A stretch of 64,000 nt of DNA from Amycolatopsis sp. MtRt-6 (GTDB lineage Bacteria; Actinomycetota; Actinomycetes; Mycobacteriales; Pseudonocardiaceae), in assembly GCF_017308975.1 (NCBI RefSeq), contig NZ_JADWPD010000013.1, positions 1 through 64,000 of the forward strand, in the 5' to 3' direction. The position numbers and the translations under genes were made by a program. Every line of letters begins with the position of its first letter. The stretch's first letter is position 1. Below are positions 18,339-27,064 of this stretch, one piece after another. Below the pieces are notes generated by a model. The model was not told the DNA's origin and did no database searches. It worked only from the letters and a program-made list of their open reading frames with translations.

Positions 18339-20209
18339 ACAACATCAGGTTCGAATTCCCAGCGGGGAAGCTACTCGATCGACTAGGCCCCACACTCGCC
18401 CGTCTCATTCTCTTGAAACGCTTCTCGCCCACCGAAGCTATCCGATACTCGAACGGCCAGTTCAATGATACTCGTTTTGCTCGATACATTGAGATGGTCT
18501 TTACGCAAGACCCCCTGACGGACGACTTCTATGTGAGACCAGAACTGGACGCGTCACTCCTAGACGCCATCGCCAATCGCTTTCCGAGAGTCCCGCAGGA
18601 TCTCACACATCTATTGCTCACCGAGCGCGTCGGCCTTGAGGTACTTGAGCCGGAAGAATTTCTTAGCTGGATAGTTAGAGAAAGACTGAGCACAGTCAGC
18701 CAGGCGACAGTTGCAGGGATGGCCATCTACGGCGAACTCGAAATCGCGCCGGCCCTCCGTGCTCTCATGAACGACACAGCCTCCCGATCGTCTTTGGCCA
18801 CGACACTGAGCACTTACGCCCTACCGGCTAGGCGATGGCTCGCCGCTGGCAGGCCTCGCCACTCGGCCGGCGCCGCCAACGTCCTGGCCAACCTTCCCGA
18901 TTCGTTAGCAATGCGGCCACGGCGACGTTCCGATTTCATGCTGGACAACGGCCTCGAGCCCCAACGTTGGGACTTTGTCCGCCCGAGACGCACCCGGGAA
19001 ACCGTGCAACTTGAAATGGTCCCGCTGCCCACTGCGGGCCTGCTCGGCAGCTCGAACAGTTTACAACTGCCCAGCCCCGAGTCGGACAGGTTCACGGCCG
19101 GTGTCGCACTGAGTGAAAGCACAGTGAAACTACTCCAGTTGGTGATGGGCGACCGAGGCCAGACCCATATCACCGATCGACTGCAATTCGATATTTCTCG
19201 GCAAATGGTCGAACGAACCGCCTCGGTAAGCATCGCGGCGACCGCGATAGTCGATGATACCGCGTTCGTCCACCTAGGCGCTGCTCCCCGATCCGTTGGC
19301 AACGCATTGACGCGGACAGTAACTGTGGACAACGAGCCCTTGACATGGGGCGGCGGAGCTATCATAAACCGCTATCTCCAGGAAATGACCATACTACTTA
19401 CCGAACAGGCTTCCCGACTTTCGAGTGGCGACGCGTTGTCAGCCAGCGACTGGTACCGCCTGGAACGTTCGGTACGAGAGCCATGGCGATTCCTTAGCAC
19501 GAAGCGCACATTCATCCACTTCGGGGTCGCCGAGTTGAGTTGGACGACAAAATTGAAGAGCGACGAACTGACCCGCAGCTTCGACCTGTGGCCATTCGAC
19601 GGATCATCACTCAACACAGTCGCCGCCGAAGGATTCCGCTGCGGAGCCGATGATGGCTATAACGTGCACGTCAACTGCGTGGACACGAGTGCTATCGTGT
19701 CCGTATCGATCGACACAGTTAATCGGTCCCCTCAGATACCGGCTCTCGAACGCCCATCCCGGATCCGAACGTTCCTCGTCTGGCCCCTCGCAATCTACTG
19801 CATCGCCCTCCTGTTGACCGTGGTTTGCGGCGCGATCCTCATCGCGACCGGAATCAGTGCCGAGCAGGCGAGCCAGCTCGACAACGGCGACATCAACGTG
19901 ACTTTGTCCATCTTATCATTGGCCACAGGACCCGTCGTGGCATGGTTGACAGCAGCCCAATTTAACAAGCACGGATCTCGAGTGGCTTACATTCGCCAAT
20001 ATGGCCGCATGGGACTTGTGGTAATCGGGACGATAACTCTTATAGTGCTCACGCTGATCGGCTCCCGCCATTCGATTGCGCGCGAGTTACTCAGTGTCGT
20101 CGACATAGTTGTCGGCGTATACCTCGGCGTCGCGGCCGCCTTGTCGTCGGGCCTCCGACTGGCCCGGACGTCAATTGTCCGCCACCGCTTGGCCGACAGC
20201 GAACGCTAG
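18335..20209 (+). CDS. Large membrane protein of unknown function
   Basis: 624 residues. The first 470 or so are soluble: helical N-terminal region (LLDRLGPTLARLILLKRF), an Asp/Glu-rich middle and a Ser/Thr-rich beta region. The C-terminus has four membrane spans at about 480-506 (FLVWPLAIYCIALLLTVV), 521-540, 560-576 and 585-606, ending in a short basic tail. The ATG overlaps the TGA of the P-loop frame (ATGA). GC content is visibly lower than in the surroundings. I do not recognise a family. An ATPase coupled to a soluble-plus-membrane partner recalls conflict or defence systems with membrane effectors, but this is speculation. Confidence 0.7.
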   Translation: MNNIRFEFPAGKLLDRLGPTLARLILLKRFSPTEAIRYSNGQFNDTRFARYIEMVFTQDPLTDDFYVRPELDASLLDAIANRFPRVPQDLTHLLLTERVGLEVLEPEEFLSWIVRERLSTVSQATVAGMAIYGELEIAPALRALMNDTASRSSLATTLSTYALPARRWLAAGRPRHSAGAANVLANLPDSLAMRPRRRSDFMLDNGLEPQRWDFVRPRRTRETVQLEMVPLPTAGLLGSSNSLQLPSPESDRFTAGVALSESTVKLLQLVMGDRGQTHITDRLQFDISRQMVERTASVSIAATAIVDDTAFVHLGAAPRSVGNALTRTVTVDNEPLTWGGGAIINRYLQEMTILLTEQASRLSSGDALSASDWYRLERSVREPWRFLSTKRTFIHFGVAELSWTTKLKSDELTRSFDLWPFDGSSLNTVAAEGFRCGADDGYNVHVNCVDTSAIVSVSIDTVNRSPQIPALERPSRIRTFLVWPLAIYCIALLLTVVCGAILIATGISAEQASQLDNGDINVTLSILSLATGPVVAWLTAAQFNKHGSRVAYIRQYGRMGLVVIGTITLIVLTLIGSRHSIARELLSVVDIVVGVYLGVAAALSSGLRLARTSIVRHRLADSER

Positions 20210-20434
20210 CTGGTCCGGTTGACCTATCTGCGAGCACCGAGGCGCTGCCACTGGGCTCGCTCGGCGCCCGCCCAGACCCGGACTACGCCTCAACGTCAAC
20301 CTGCTAAGAGCCCGAGGCGCTCAGATGCGGCGACAGACCGCGACACAGGGTGACACCGCAAGAACCTGGCAGCCGAGGAGGACGACCTTGTCCGACACCA
20401 GCCGGCACCATCCGACTCGCCTCGAATGTGAATC

Positions 20435-21199
20435 TTAGCCAGCAGGTTGCAGCACTTCTGCTCGTCGCTCGTCCACGGGCTCCTCTGTCAGAACAGACCG
20501 GCGCTGTCTAGCCGTGGGCCGCGACGCTATGCGTCCGTCGGGGCCGTGCCCACCAGCACGCCACCGCCGCAGGACCCGCCGCCCGTAGTTGTTCGTTCCG
20601 GCGACTCGATCAAGATCCGCACCGGTCGGGGTTCGACCCGCCGCTTGCTCCTCGACGTAGTACGCCCACATCAGCTCCTCAGCAGACTTCTCGCACGGCA
20701 CGGTCCGCTCCGGATGCGTGTCGGTGGAGCAAGCTGCCAGCCGTGGGCGGTCGACGAGCTCACGCCGGTCACGATCCTGCGGGCCTTCATCTGACTGCTG
20801 GCTGCTACCGCGATGGCGTTTCAGGGCCCGGTTCAGCAACTCCACCGCCAACAGCAGAGCAAGGGGCGGGCAAGCTGCTACCACGATCGAGAACACCGTT
20901 AGCCGCGGAGCCGAGCCGATGTTCGCGCACAACGAGAGCGAGATACCGAACACGAACGCCGTCCATGCTGCCCACCGGCGGCCTTCGCTCTGCTTCCACA
21001 GCTCGACCGTCGCCGTCGTCAGCAGGCCGTCCACGATCAACGGCCAGATCGCGGCTGTCGCCGCATCAGCGCCGAAGCGCAGGGCGAAGTCACGTCCGTG
21101 CCGATACGACGCGTACGCCGCACCCAACGCCACCAAGCTCGTACACACGCACTGCACCCAGAGTGACAGCTTTTCACTGTCTGCCCTCCACGACGTCAC
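20435..21199 (-). CDS. DUF2637 membrane protein, copy 3 of 3 (intact)
   Basis: 254 residues from GTG 21199. The DUF2637 region (about 10-130) has the same four hydrophobic segments as copy 1, including AAIWPLIVDGLLTTATVELW and SLSLCANIGSAPRLTVFSIV. The C-terminal module RTPTGADLDRVAGTNNYGRR is identical to copy 1 over this stretch. The linker (QQSDEGPQDRDRRELVDRP) resembles copy 2. Its upstream flank carries the 78-bp repeat, followed directly by a serine-recombinase remnant. Together these point to a degraded integrative element. Function unknown. Confidence 0.8.
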   Translation of the reverse strand: MTSWRADSEKLSLWVQCVCTSLVALGAAYASYRHGRDFALRFGADAATAAIWPLIVDGLLTTATVELWKQSEGRRWAAWTAFVFGISLSLCANIGSAPRLTVFSIVVAACPPLALLLAVELLNRALKRHRGSSQQSDEGPQDRDRRELVDRPRLAACSTDTHPERTVPCEKSAEELMWAYYVEEQAAGRTPTGADLDRVAGTNNYGRRVLRRWRAGGHGPDGRIASRPTARQRRSVLTEEPVDERRAEVLQPAG

Positions 21200-21228
21200 G
21201 ACGATCCCCCTCGACGACGTCGCTCGAC

Positions 21229-21306
21229 CTCAACCGAACCGCAAATCTGCAGCTCACGGCACCTTTGACCCCGTGAGGTTGCTGCGTGAATCGCGCCGGG
21301 GGCACC
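21229..21306. repeat. 78-bp dispersed repeat, copy B, upstream of DUF2637 copy 3
   Basis: Identical to 4592-4669 in sequence and orientation. Identity ends abruptly at 21306, precisely where recombinase-derived sequence begins. 21306/21307 is therefore a rearrangement breakpoint. Confidence 0.85.
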
Positions 21307-21895
21307 CGCAGCAATCACACCAGCGTCGACCTGCGGTTTCGCCATCCGGACGACTTCTGCGTCCGCTGCGGCGGTGGCCACCTCCTCGATCCTGTCGCCG
21401 GGCAGTGTGATGTCGATCATGGCGTGGTCCGTTTCGTGGTCGATGTTGACTCGGAGTTTCGTGAGCTCGTAGAGCCGGACCTGGAGTTCGGCTGGCGCGC
21501 GGTGAAGGTTGACTGCCAGGTGCGGCAGCAGGTCGAGAACGTCGAGGTCCTCGCGGGTGGCTGTCGCCGGTGATTCCTGATCGTCTTGATCGAGTTGGGC
21601 GATCTGGTCCAGGAGGAGCTGCCGTTCGGCCCCGATCGCGTTGTAGCGGTCCTTCAGGCCCTGGGTGAAGGGATCAGTGGGGTCGGCGTCTTCGGCTTGG
21701 CTGAGGATGTTGCTCTGCTTGCGCGCGAAGTCCGCAGCTCGCTTCTCCAGCCGCGCCCGACGCTCGCGCCGTTCGGTGCGTTCCCGATCGTCGGCCTGAT
21801 CCAGCTGCGGGGTGAGCAGGTCGATGCGGCGGTGGCCGAACAGGTACTCGGCATACACGTGGTTGACCGCGGCGAGGATGGCGTCCTCCCGCCAG
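21307..21895 (-). pseudogene. Serine recombinase, C-terminal fragment
   Basis: The minus-strand frame reads REDAILAAVNHVYAEYLFGH, then a long charged helix (ADDRERTERRERRARLEKRA) and DAMIDITLPGD near the end. This matches the C-terminal coiled-coil region of actinomycete large serine recombinases. The catalytic N-terminal domain with its Ser nucleophile and the zinc-ribbon part are missing: upstream of about 21895 the DNA belongs to a plus-strand oxidoreductase remnant. The fragment cannot be active. It supports past insertion of an integrative element here. Confidence 0.65.
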
Positions 21896-21904
21896 CAGGC
21901 GTGG

Positions 21905-23292
21905 GCGGACAGCGCCGGCATCACGGTCCTGCGCGGCGAAGGCCGGCTGGCCGGGCCGCACACGGTCGCCGTCGGCGGCCAGGCCTGCACCGCCGGCCAC
22001 GTCGTCGTCGCGACCGGCTCCGCACCCGTGATCCCGCCGGTGCCCGGCCTGCGCGAGCTGCCGGGACTGTGGACGAACCGCGAGGCGACCGGCGCCACCG
22101 AGATCCCGCGCCGGCTCCTCGTCCCCGGTGCGGGCCCGACCGGGGTCGAGCTGTCCGAGGCGTTCACCCGCCTCGGCGCCGAAGTGACGCTCGTCGACGG
22201 CGCCGACCGGGTGCTCCCCCGCGAACCCCGCGCGCTCGGTGAAGCGCTCGGCGACGCCCTGCGCGCCGACGGCATCACCCTCCACCTCGGCCGGCACGCG
22301 AGCGCGGCGCGAGAGCGACGAGTACGTCCTCGACTTCCCCGACGGCACCCAGCTGCGCGCCGACCGGCTGCTGGCCGCCACCGGGCGGCGGCCGCGCGTC
22401 GATGGCATCGGGCTCGACACCGTCGGCCGTCGACGCGAACCCGCGCGGGATCCCGGTCGACGACCGCATGGCCGCCGGCGACGGGCTGTGGGCCGTCGGC
22501 GACGTCACCGGGCAGTGGAACCTGACCCACGTCGGCGAGTACCAGGACCGGGTCGTGGCCGCGAACATCCTCGGCCGGTGCCGCCGCGGCGGCTTCGTCA
22601 ACTGCACCGACCAGCCCTGGACCGGCACTACCACCGACGGCGGTTACGCCGAAGTCGCCTACGCCCGCGCCACCGGCCTGGTCCGCATCCCCGACGGCGC
22701 CCAGCCCCTCGACGTCGCACCGCTGCTGTGCGCCGGGCTCACCGTCTACCGCGCGCTGCTCACCGCCGACGCCCGGCCCGGATCGCTCGTCGCCGTCCAA
22801 GGCATCGGCGGTCTCGGCCACCTCGGCATCCAGTACGCCAAACACTCGGCCACCGCGTCTCGGCCATCGCCCGCGGCACCGGAAAAGCCGGACTGGCCGC
22901 GGAACTCGGGGCCGACGAGTACATCGACAGCACCACCCGGCCAGGAGCTCACCCGGCTCGGCGGCGCAGCGGCGATCATCGCGACGGCGGCCAGCGGCGC
23001 GTCGATGTCACCGCTCGTGGCCGGGCTCGGCACCCGAGGACAGCTGCTCGTCGTCGGCGCCGCACCCGACCCGATCGAAATCCGCACCCCGGACCTGATC
23101 TTCGGCACCCACGCGGTGGCCGGCGCCCTCACCGGATCCGCCATCGAGAACGAGGACAGCGTCCGGCTGGCCCACGACCGAGGAATCCGCAGCCGCAACG
23201 AGATCATGCCGCTGTCGGAGGCGCCGAAGGCCTACGAACGGATGATGTCGGGCAACGCACGCTTCCGCGTCGTCCTGGACACCCGCGAGTAA
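21905..23292 (+). pseudogene. Chimeric, multiply frameshifted oxidoreductase / zinc alcohol dehydrogenase pseudogene
   Basis: The first part is a pyridine-nucleotide disulfide oxidoreductase piece (VVVATGSAPVIPPVPGL, then LLVPGAGPTGVELSEAF). Frames change near 22305 and 22430 (next pieces ESDEYVLDFPDGTQ and GDGLWAVGDVTGQWNLTHVG). At about 22585 the sequence switches without a gap into an MDR alcohol dehydrogenase (FVNCTDQPWTGTTTDGGYAE, LVAVQGIGGLGHLGIQYA), which changes frame near 22850 and back near 22937 before ending at TAA. Both parents lack their N-termini. Two flavin/NAD enzyme genes were apparently fused by deletion and then decayed. It forms the left border of the biosynthetic cluster. 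Confidence 0.75.
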
Positions 23293-23309
23293 CAGGTGCA
23301 CCGGCTTGC

Positions 23310-23891
23310 TCACCCGCGCACGAGGGCCCGCGAGCGCATCGCGTTCGCGACCATCGCCACGCCCTCCTCGGTGAACAGCGACTCCGGGTGGAACTGCACG
23401 CCTTCGATCGGGAGCTCGCGGTGCCGGACGCCCATCACCTCCCCCGCCGGCGACCAGGCCGTGACGACCAGGTCGTCCGGCAGCGAAGCCGGGTCGATCA
23501 CCAGGGAGTGGTACCTCGCCACCGTGAGCGGGCTACGCAGGCCCGCGAAGACACCGCTGCCGTCGTGGGTCAGGGGTGCGCACTTGCCGTGCATCGGCTC
23601 GGCCGCGTGCACGATGCGGGCACCGAACGCCGCGCCGATCGCCTGGTGGCCCAGGCACACCCCGAGGATCGGTACCCGCCCGGCCAGGCCGCGGACCAGG
23701 TCCACCGAGATGCCCGCGTCCGCCGGGGCGCCGGGGCCGGGTGAGATCAGCACCAGCTCCGGCCCGAGCGCGGCGACGTCGGCCACCGAGACCTCGTCGT
23801 TGCGGTAGACCTCGCACTTCGCGCCGAGGTCTCCCAGGTACTGCACCAGGTTGTAGACGAACGAGTCGTAGTTGTCGAGCACGCAGATCAT
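23310..23891 (-). CDS. Glutamine amidotransferase subunit (anthranilate/aminodeoxychorismate synthase component II)
   Basis: 193 residues, normal length for TrpG/PabA. The triad motifs of class I amidotransferases are present: oxyanion segment LISPGPGAPADAG, nucleophile elbow GVCLGHQAIG (Cys) and GVQFHPESLFT (His-Glu). The start begins MICVLDNYDSFVYNLVQYLG, typical of the family. It supplies ammonia from glutamine to the chorismate-binding subunit encoded directly upstream; its ATG overlaps that gene's TGA (ATGA). Last gene of the long minus-strand operon. It cannot be separated by eye between TrpG and PabA roles. Confidence 0.9.
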   Translation of the reverse strand: MICVLDNYDSFVYNLVQYLGDLGAKCEVYRNDEVSVADVAALGPELVLISPGPGAPADAGISVDLVRGLAGRVPILGVCLGHQAIGAAFGARIVHAAEPMHGKCAPLTHDGSGVFAGLRSPLTVARYHSLVIDPASLPDDLVVTAWSPAGEVMGVRHRELPIEGVQFHPESLFTEEGVAMVANAMRSRALVRG

Positions 23892-25228
23892 GCCGCCGCC
23901 CCTTCCACCGTCACGCCGAGGGCCCGGGCGCCGGACCCGAGCTTCGCGAGGCACTCCGCGTACTCCTCGGCCGGGTCGGAGTCGTGGACGATGCCGCCGC
24001 CGGCCTGGAGCCGGATTTCGCCGTCGCACCACACCATGCTGCGGATGGTCAGGTAGAGGTCCACATGGGACACCCCGAACGAGCCGACCGCACCCGAGTA
24101 CAGCCAGCGCCGGGCCGGCTCCAAGGCGTCGATGATCTCCATCGCGCGCACCTTCGGCGTCCCGGTCATGGTCCCCGCCGGGAACGTCGCCCGGATCAGC
24201 TCGGCGGTATCGCGGTCCCCCGACGGCTCGCCCCAGACATCCGAGGTCAGGTGCATGACGTGCGAGTACCGCTCGACGGCCAGCAGCCGCTCCACCGACA
24301 CGCTGCCGGGGCGGCAGACCCGGCCGAGGTCGTTGCGGGCGAGGTCGACCAGCATCCGGTGCTCGGCCAGCTCCTTCACCGACGAGCGCAGGTCGTCCTC
24401 GGCGAGCCGGTCGGCGTGGCCGTCGCGGCCCCGCGGCCGGGTGCCGGCCAGCGGGCGGATCAGCGCCCGGCCGCCCGAGAGCGTCAGGCACGGCTCCGGC
24501 GAGGCGCCGACGGCCTCGAACTCGGGGCCGCCGTACCAGAAGTGGTACGGCGACGGGTTGATCTCCGTCAGCCGGTGGTAAACCCGCAATCCGTCCACAG
24601 TGGCCGGTGCGGTCCAGGGGTTGGACAGGACGAGCTGGAAGACGTCACCGTCGAGGATGTGCCGCTGCGCGCGCCGCACGGCGTCGGCGTACTCGTCGTA
24701 GCCGAAGCCGAACGTCCCGGCGCCCACCGCGATGGCCCCGAGCGGGGTCACGACCAGCCGGTCGAGCGTCCGGGCGACCTGCTCGGCCGCCTTGCGCGCG
24801 GCCGCGGGGGTCGTGCCGCGGCCGATCACCCGCCCCTCGGTGACCAGCACCTCGGGCAGGAAGAACTCGTACACCGGCCGGCCGCCCGACGGGTGGCGGC
24901 TGGGCAGCCGCTCGAAGTCGCGCGCGGCGTCGTAGGCCAGGAAGCCGTACCAGGCCGCCTCGGCGTCGGTCGTGTCCGGCGGCAGGTCCAGCCCGCCCAG
25001 CAGGTCCACCGCCGCGGTGAGCGGCGCGGGCCCTTCGCCACCGGGGTGGGAAAGGACGGCGAGCTCGCCCGCGGCCAGCACCGCGTCCCGGCCGCCCGGC
25101 CCGGCGGTGAGCATGACGCGCCCCGCCGGGCGCAACGCCGCGGCGGCCGCCACCGGGTCCACCGTGGACACGAGCGGGACGACGTGGCGGTGCAGCCGGG
25201 TTCCGGGTGACAGCTCGGACGCGATCAT
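23888..25228 (-). CDS. Chorismate-binding enzyme, anthranilate-synthase-component-I-like
   Basis: 446 residues, the length of TrpE/PabB. The chorismate-binding core is clear: HRMLVDLARNDLGRV, VERYSHVMHLTSDVWGE, TFPAGTMTGTPKVRAMEIID, and the C-terminal LQAGGGIVHDSDPAEEYAE. YSHVMH is the form usual in anthranilate and aminodeoxyisochorismate synthases rather than in PabB, so I favour formation of anthranilate or 2-amino-2-deoxyisochorismate (inference). A longer upstream reading of this frame is unlikely: the chosen ATG overlaps the end of the DUF362 gene (ATGA). It works with the adjoining amidotransferase and draws on chorismate boosted by the cluster's own DAHP synthase. Confidence 0.85.
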   Translation of the reverse strand: MIASELSPGTRLHRHVVPLVSTVDPVAAAAALRPAGRVMLTAGPGGRDAVLAAGELAVLSHPGGEGPAPLTAAVDLLGGLDLPPDTTDAEAAWYGFLAYDAARDFERLPSRHPSGGRPVYEFFLPEVLVTEGRVIGRGTTPAAARKAAEQVARTLDRLVVTPLGAIAVGAGTFGFGYDEYADAVRRAQRHILDGDVFQLVLSNPWTAPATVDGLRVYHRLTEINPSPYHFWYGGPEFEAVGASPEPCLTLSGGRALIRPLAGTRPRGRDGHADRLAEDDLRSSVKELAEHRMLVDLARNDLGRVCRPGSVSVERLLAVERYSHVMHLTSDVWGEPSGDRDTAELIRATFPAGTMTGTPKVRAMEIIDALEPARRWLYSGAVGSFGVSHVDLYLTIRSMVWCDGEIRLQAGGGIVHDSDPAEEYAECLAKLGSGARALGVTVEGAAA

Positions 25229-26382
25229 CGTGCGCCCGCCGGCACCCGGAACTGCGTCCGCTCGTGGGCGCCGACGGGCTTGCCCATGGCGTAGCGGAAC
25301 GCGGCGAGCTGGATCGCCCGCGGCGGGCAGCCTTCGACGAAGATGCCCAGGTCCCGGCTTTCGTACAGGCAGTTGCCGACGAGGACGACCTCCCCGCGCA
25401 GGGGCGGGTGCGAGACCTGCGGCCCGGAGATGATCGTCATTTCCCCGTCCCACTCGCACAGTTCCCCGGCCAGCGCTTTCATCGCCCCGGCGACGAACCG
25501 GCTGCACGCCGGGCAGGCGTGTTCGGCGTAGACGTGGATCCCCTCGCGCGGCACGACGATCTCGACCGGCGCCTTCACCATGTCGAACGCCAGGTCCTCG
25601 AGCGGGGTCCCGAGCAGCTCGATGTCGTCCAGGGAAAGCGGTCCCATGCCCCGCTCGTGCGCGTCCCGCAGGTAGGCGACGCTGTCCGGGTCGAAGCCGG
25701 CCAGCGTCCCGACGGCGACGTCGAGCGCGACGGCGTTGCGGCTCGCGGCCAGGAAGCCGACCTCCCGCGCCTGCCCGTCCATCGGGTAGTTGCCCTCGAT
25801 CACCGTGGTCCCGTCGCACACCACCAGGTCCTGCGGGCGCATCAGGTTCAGGTCCACGGTGGACTCGTCGACGCCCGCCATGTGCACGATCCGGGTCGTG
25901 TACCCGGGCAGCAGCCCCACCAGGTTCTTCATCGCGTTCGAGTAGACGACGCTCGCGTGCGTGCGCAGCTGCGGGACTCCGATGAAGTAGTCGCAGTCCA
26001 GGATCACCTCGGGGACGGCGATCGGCACCCGCAGCGACGTCGCCTCCGGGATGCCGGTGATGCGCAACGGCAGGTCGTCGAAGCTGACGACCCGGGCGTA
26101 CTTCGCGGCCTCGTGGTCGCGCAGGATCTCGTAGATGGCGTGCGTGCGCTCGGCGATCACCGGGCGTGCCCCGTGCTCGGCGACCACGCGGGCGATCGCG
26201 GCCAGCAGCGCCGGCCGCACGTGGAACCCGGGCGCCGTCTGGAACAGGTTCGGCTTGATCAGCACCTCCGCGCCGGCCGGCAGCCCGGACAGCGGGCCGC
26301 CGAGCAGGGCGAGCAGCCGGTCCAGGCCCGCCGGCACGTCGGTGTCGCCACCGACGGCCGTGAGGGCGACCGCCTCAGTCAT
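25225..26382 (-). CDS. DUF362 domain protein
   Basis: 385 residues. Family signature stretches are VLIKPNLFQT near the start, VPQLRTHASVVYSNAMKNLV in the middle and CPACSRF (CxxC) near residue 290. DUF362 proteins are often found with iron-sulfur enzymes and their biochemistry is poorly known. Here the gene is ATGA-coupled to the synthase gene downstream and overlaps the cyclase gene upstream by 8 bp, so it belongs to the pathway. Because the cluster also carries nickel-pincer cofactor genes but no larA, this unassigned enzyme is one candidate partner, though I cannot align the LarA active-site residues. Confidence 0.75.
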   Translation of the reverse strand: MTEAVALTAVGGDTDVPAGLDRLLALLGGPLSGLPAGAEVLIKPNLFQTAPGFHVRPALLAAIARVVAEHGARPVIAERTHAIYEILRDHEAAKYARVVSFDDLPLRITGIPEATSLRVPIAVPEVILDCDYFIGVPQLRTHASVVYSNAMKNLVGLLPGYTTRIVHMAGVDESTVDLNLMRPQDLVVCDGTTVIEGNYPMDGQAREVGFLAASRNAVALDVAVGTLAGFDPDSVAYLRDAHERGMGPLSLDDIELLGTPLEDLAFDMVKAPVEIVVPREGIHVYAEHACPACSRFVAGAMKALAGELCEWDGEMTIISGPQVSHPPLRGEVVLVGNCLYESRDLGIFVEGCPPRAIQLAAFRYAMGKPVGAHERTQFRVPAGAR

Positions 26383-27049
26383 CGGTGTCCTCCACCGCGA
26401 TGACGCGCGCCGGGGCGGCCTCGGCGCCCGCCACCTTGGTCGGCAACGCGATCAGCTGGACGACCGGCCGGGTCAGCTCGTGCATGTTGGTCACGTACTC
26501 CAGCAGCGGGATGCCGGCGGCGAGCAGCGCGTGGTGCACCGGGGATTCCGCGTCGCCGGGCCGTTCGGTGAGGCAGTCGAAGCCGATGAGGACGGCGCCG
26601 TTGTCGATGGCCCACCGCGCGGCCGACGGCGTCAGGTAGGGCGGGCGGTCCCAGTAGTCGGGCCGGCCCCAGTTGTGCCGCAGGTAGTCGGTGCGGATGA
26701 GGAGCCGGTCGCCGGGCTGCCACACGGGCCGCAGCGTCTTCTCGAGGTCTTCGCCGGTCACTTCGTCCAGTTCGCCTTTGTAGGACAGGTCGGCGACGCA
26801 GGCCCGGCCGATCAGCGTCTCGAGGGGAACCTCGTCGATGCCTTCGGTGCCGGGGAAGAAGTGCAGCTTGTACTCCATGTGCGTCCCGTTGTGCGGGAAC
26901 ACGTGCAGGTAGGAGAACGTGCGCTTGGTGCCGTACGGGTCGGTCTCCGGTGTCATCGAGCGTTCGCTGACGAACTTCGGGAACCAGTCGGCGGGGTAGG
27001 ACGGCATTCCGTCGTAGAAGCCGTGTGTGAGGTCGACGAATCGGGGCAC
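26375..27049 (-). CDS. Cyclase-family (kynurenine formamidase / isatin hydrolase-like) metal hydrolase
   Basis: 224 residues, usual for PF04199. It starts MPRFVDLTHGFYDGMPSYPA, the classic N-terminus. The metal motif of the family, HxGTHxDxPxHF, appears as HNGTHMEYKLHF, so the acidic ligand is Glu rather than Asp. Related enzymes hydrolyse formyl-kynurenine to kynurenine or open isatin to isatinate, both aromatic-amine chemistry next to anthranilate. That fits the anthranilate-type synthase encoded nearby, but the substrate here is unknown. Confidence 0.8.
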   Translation of the reverse strand: MPRFVDLTHGFYDGMPSYPADWFPKFVSERSMTPETDPYGTKRTFSYLHVFPHNGTHMEYKLHFFPGTEGIDEVPLETLIGRACVADLSYKGELDEVTGEDLEKTLRPVWQPGDRLLIRTDYLRHNWGRPDYWDRPPYLTPSAARWAIDNGAVLIGFDCLTERPGDAESPVHHALLAAGIPLLEYVTNMHELTRPVVQLIALPTKVAGAEAAPARVIAVEDTDD

Positions 27050-27064
27050 CGGGGTTCTCCTTGC

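Noticed and set aside
21196..22845. 549-codon minus-strand frame as one protein
   Set aside because: Only its last third reads as recombinase; the upstream part is the complement of the plus-strand oxidoreductase pseudogene.
25225..26382. DUF362 protein called as LarA
   Set aside because: No LarA-type lysine/histidine motifs could be aligned by eye. The family is different, so it stays only a candidate partner.
25207..26403. Long plus-strand frames opposite the biosynthetic operon (for example 25207-26403, 26135-28501, 38207-41989)
   Set aside because: They mirror real minus-strand genes, have biased His/Arg/Asp/Pro composition and match no family. High GC produces such shadows.
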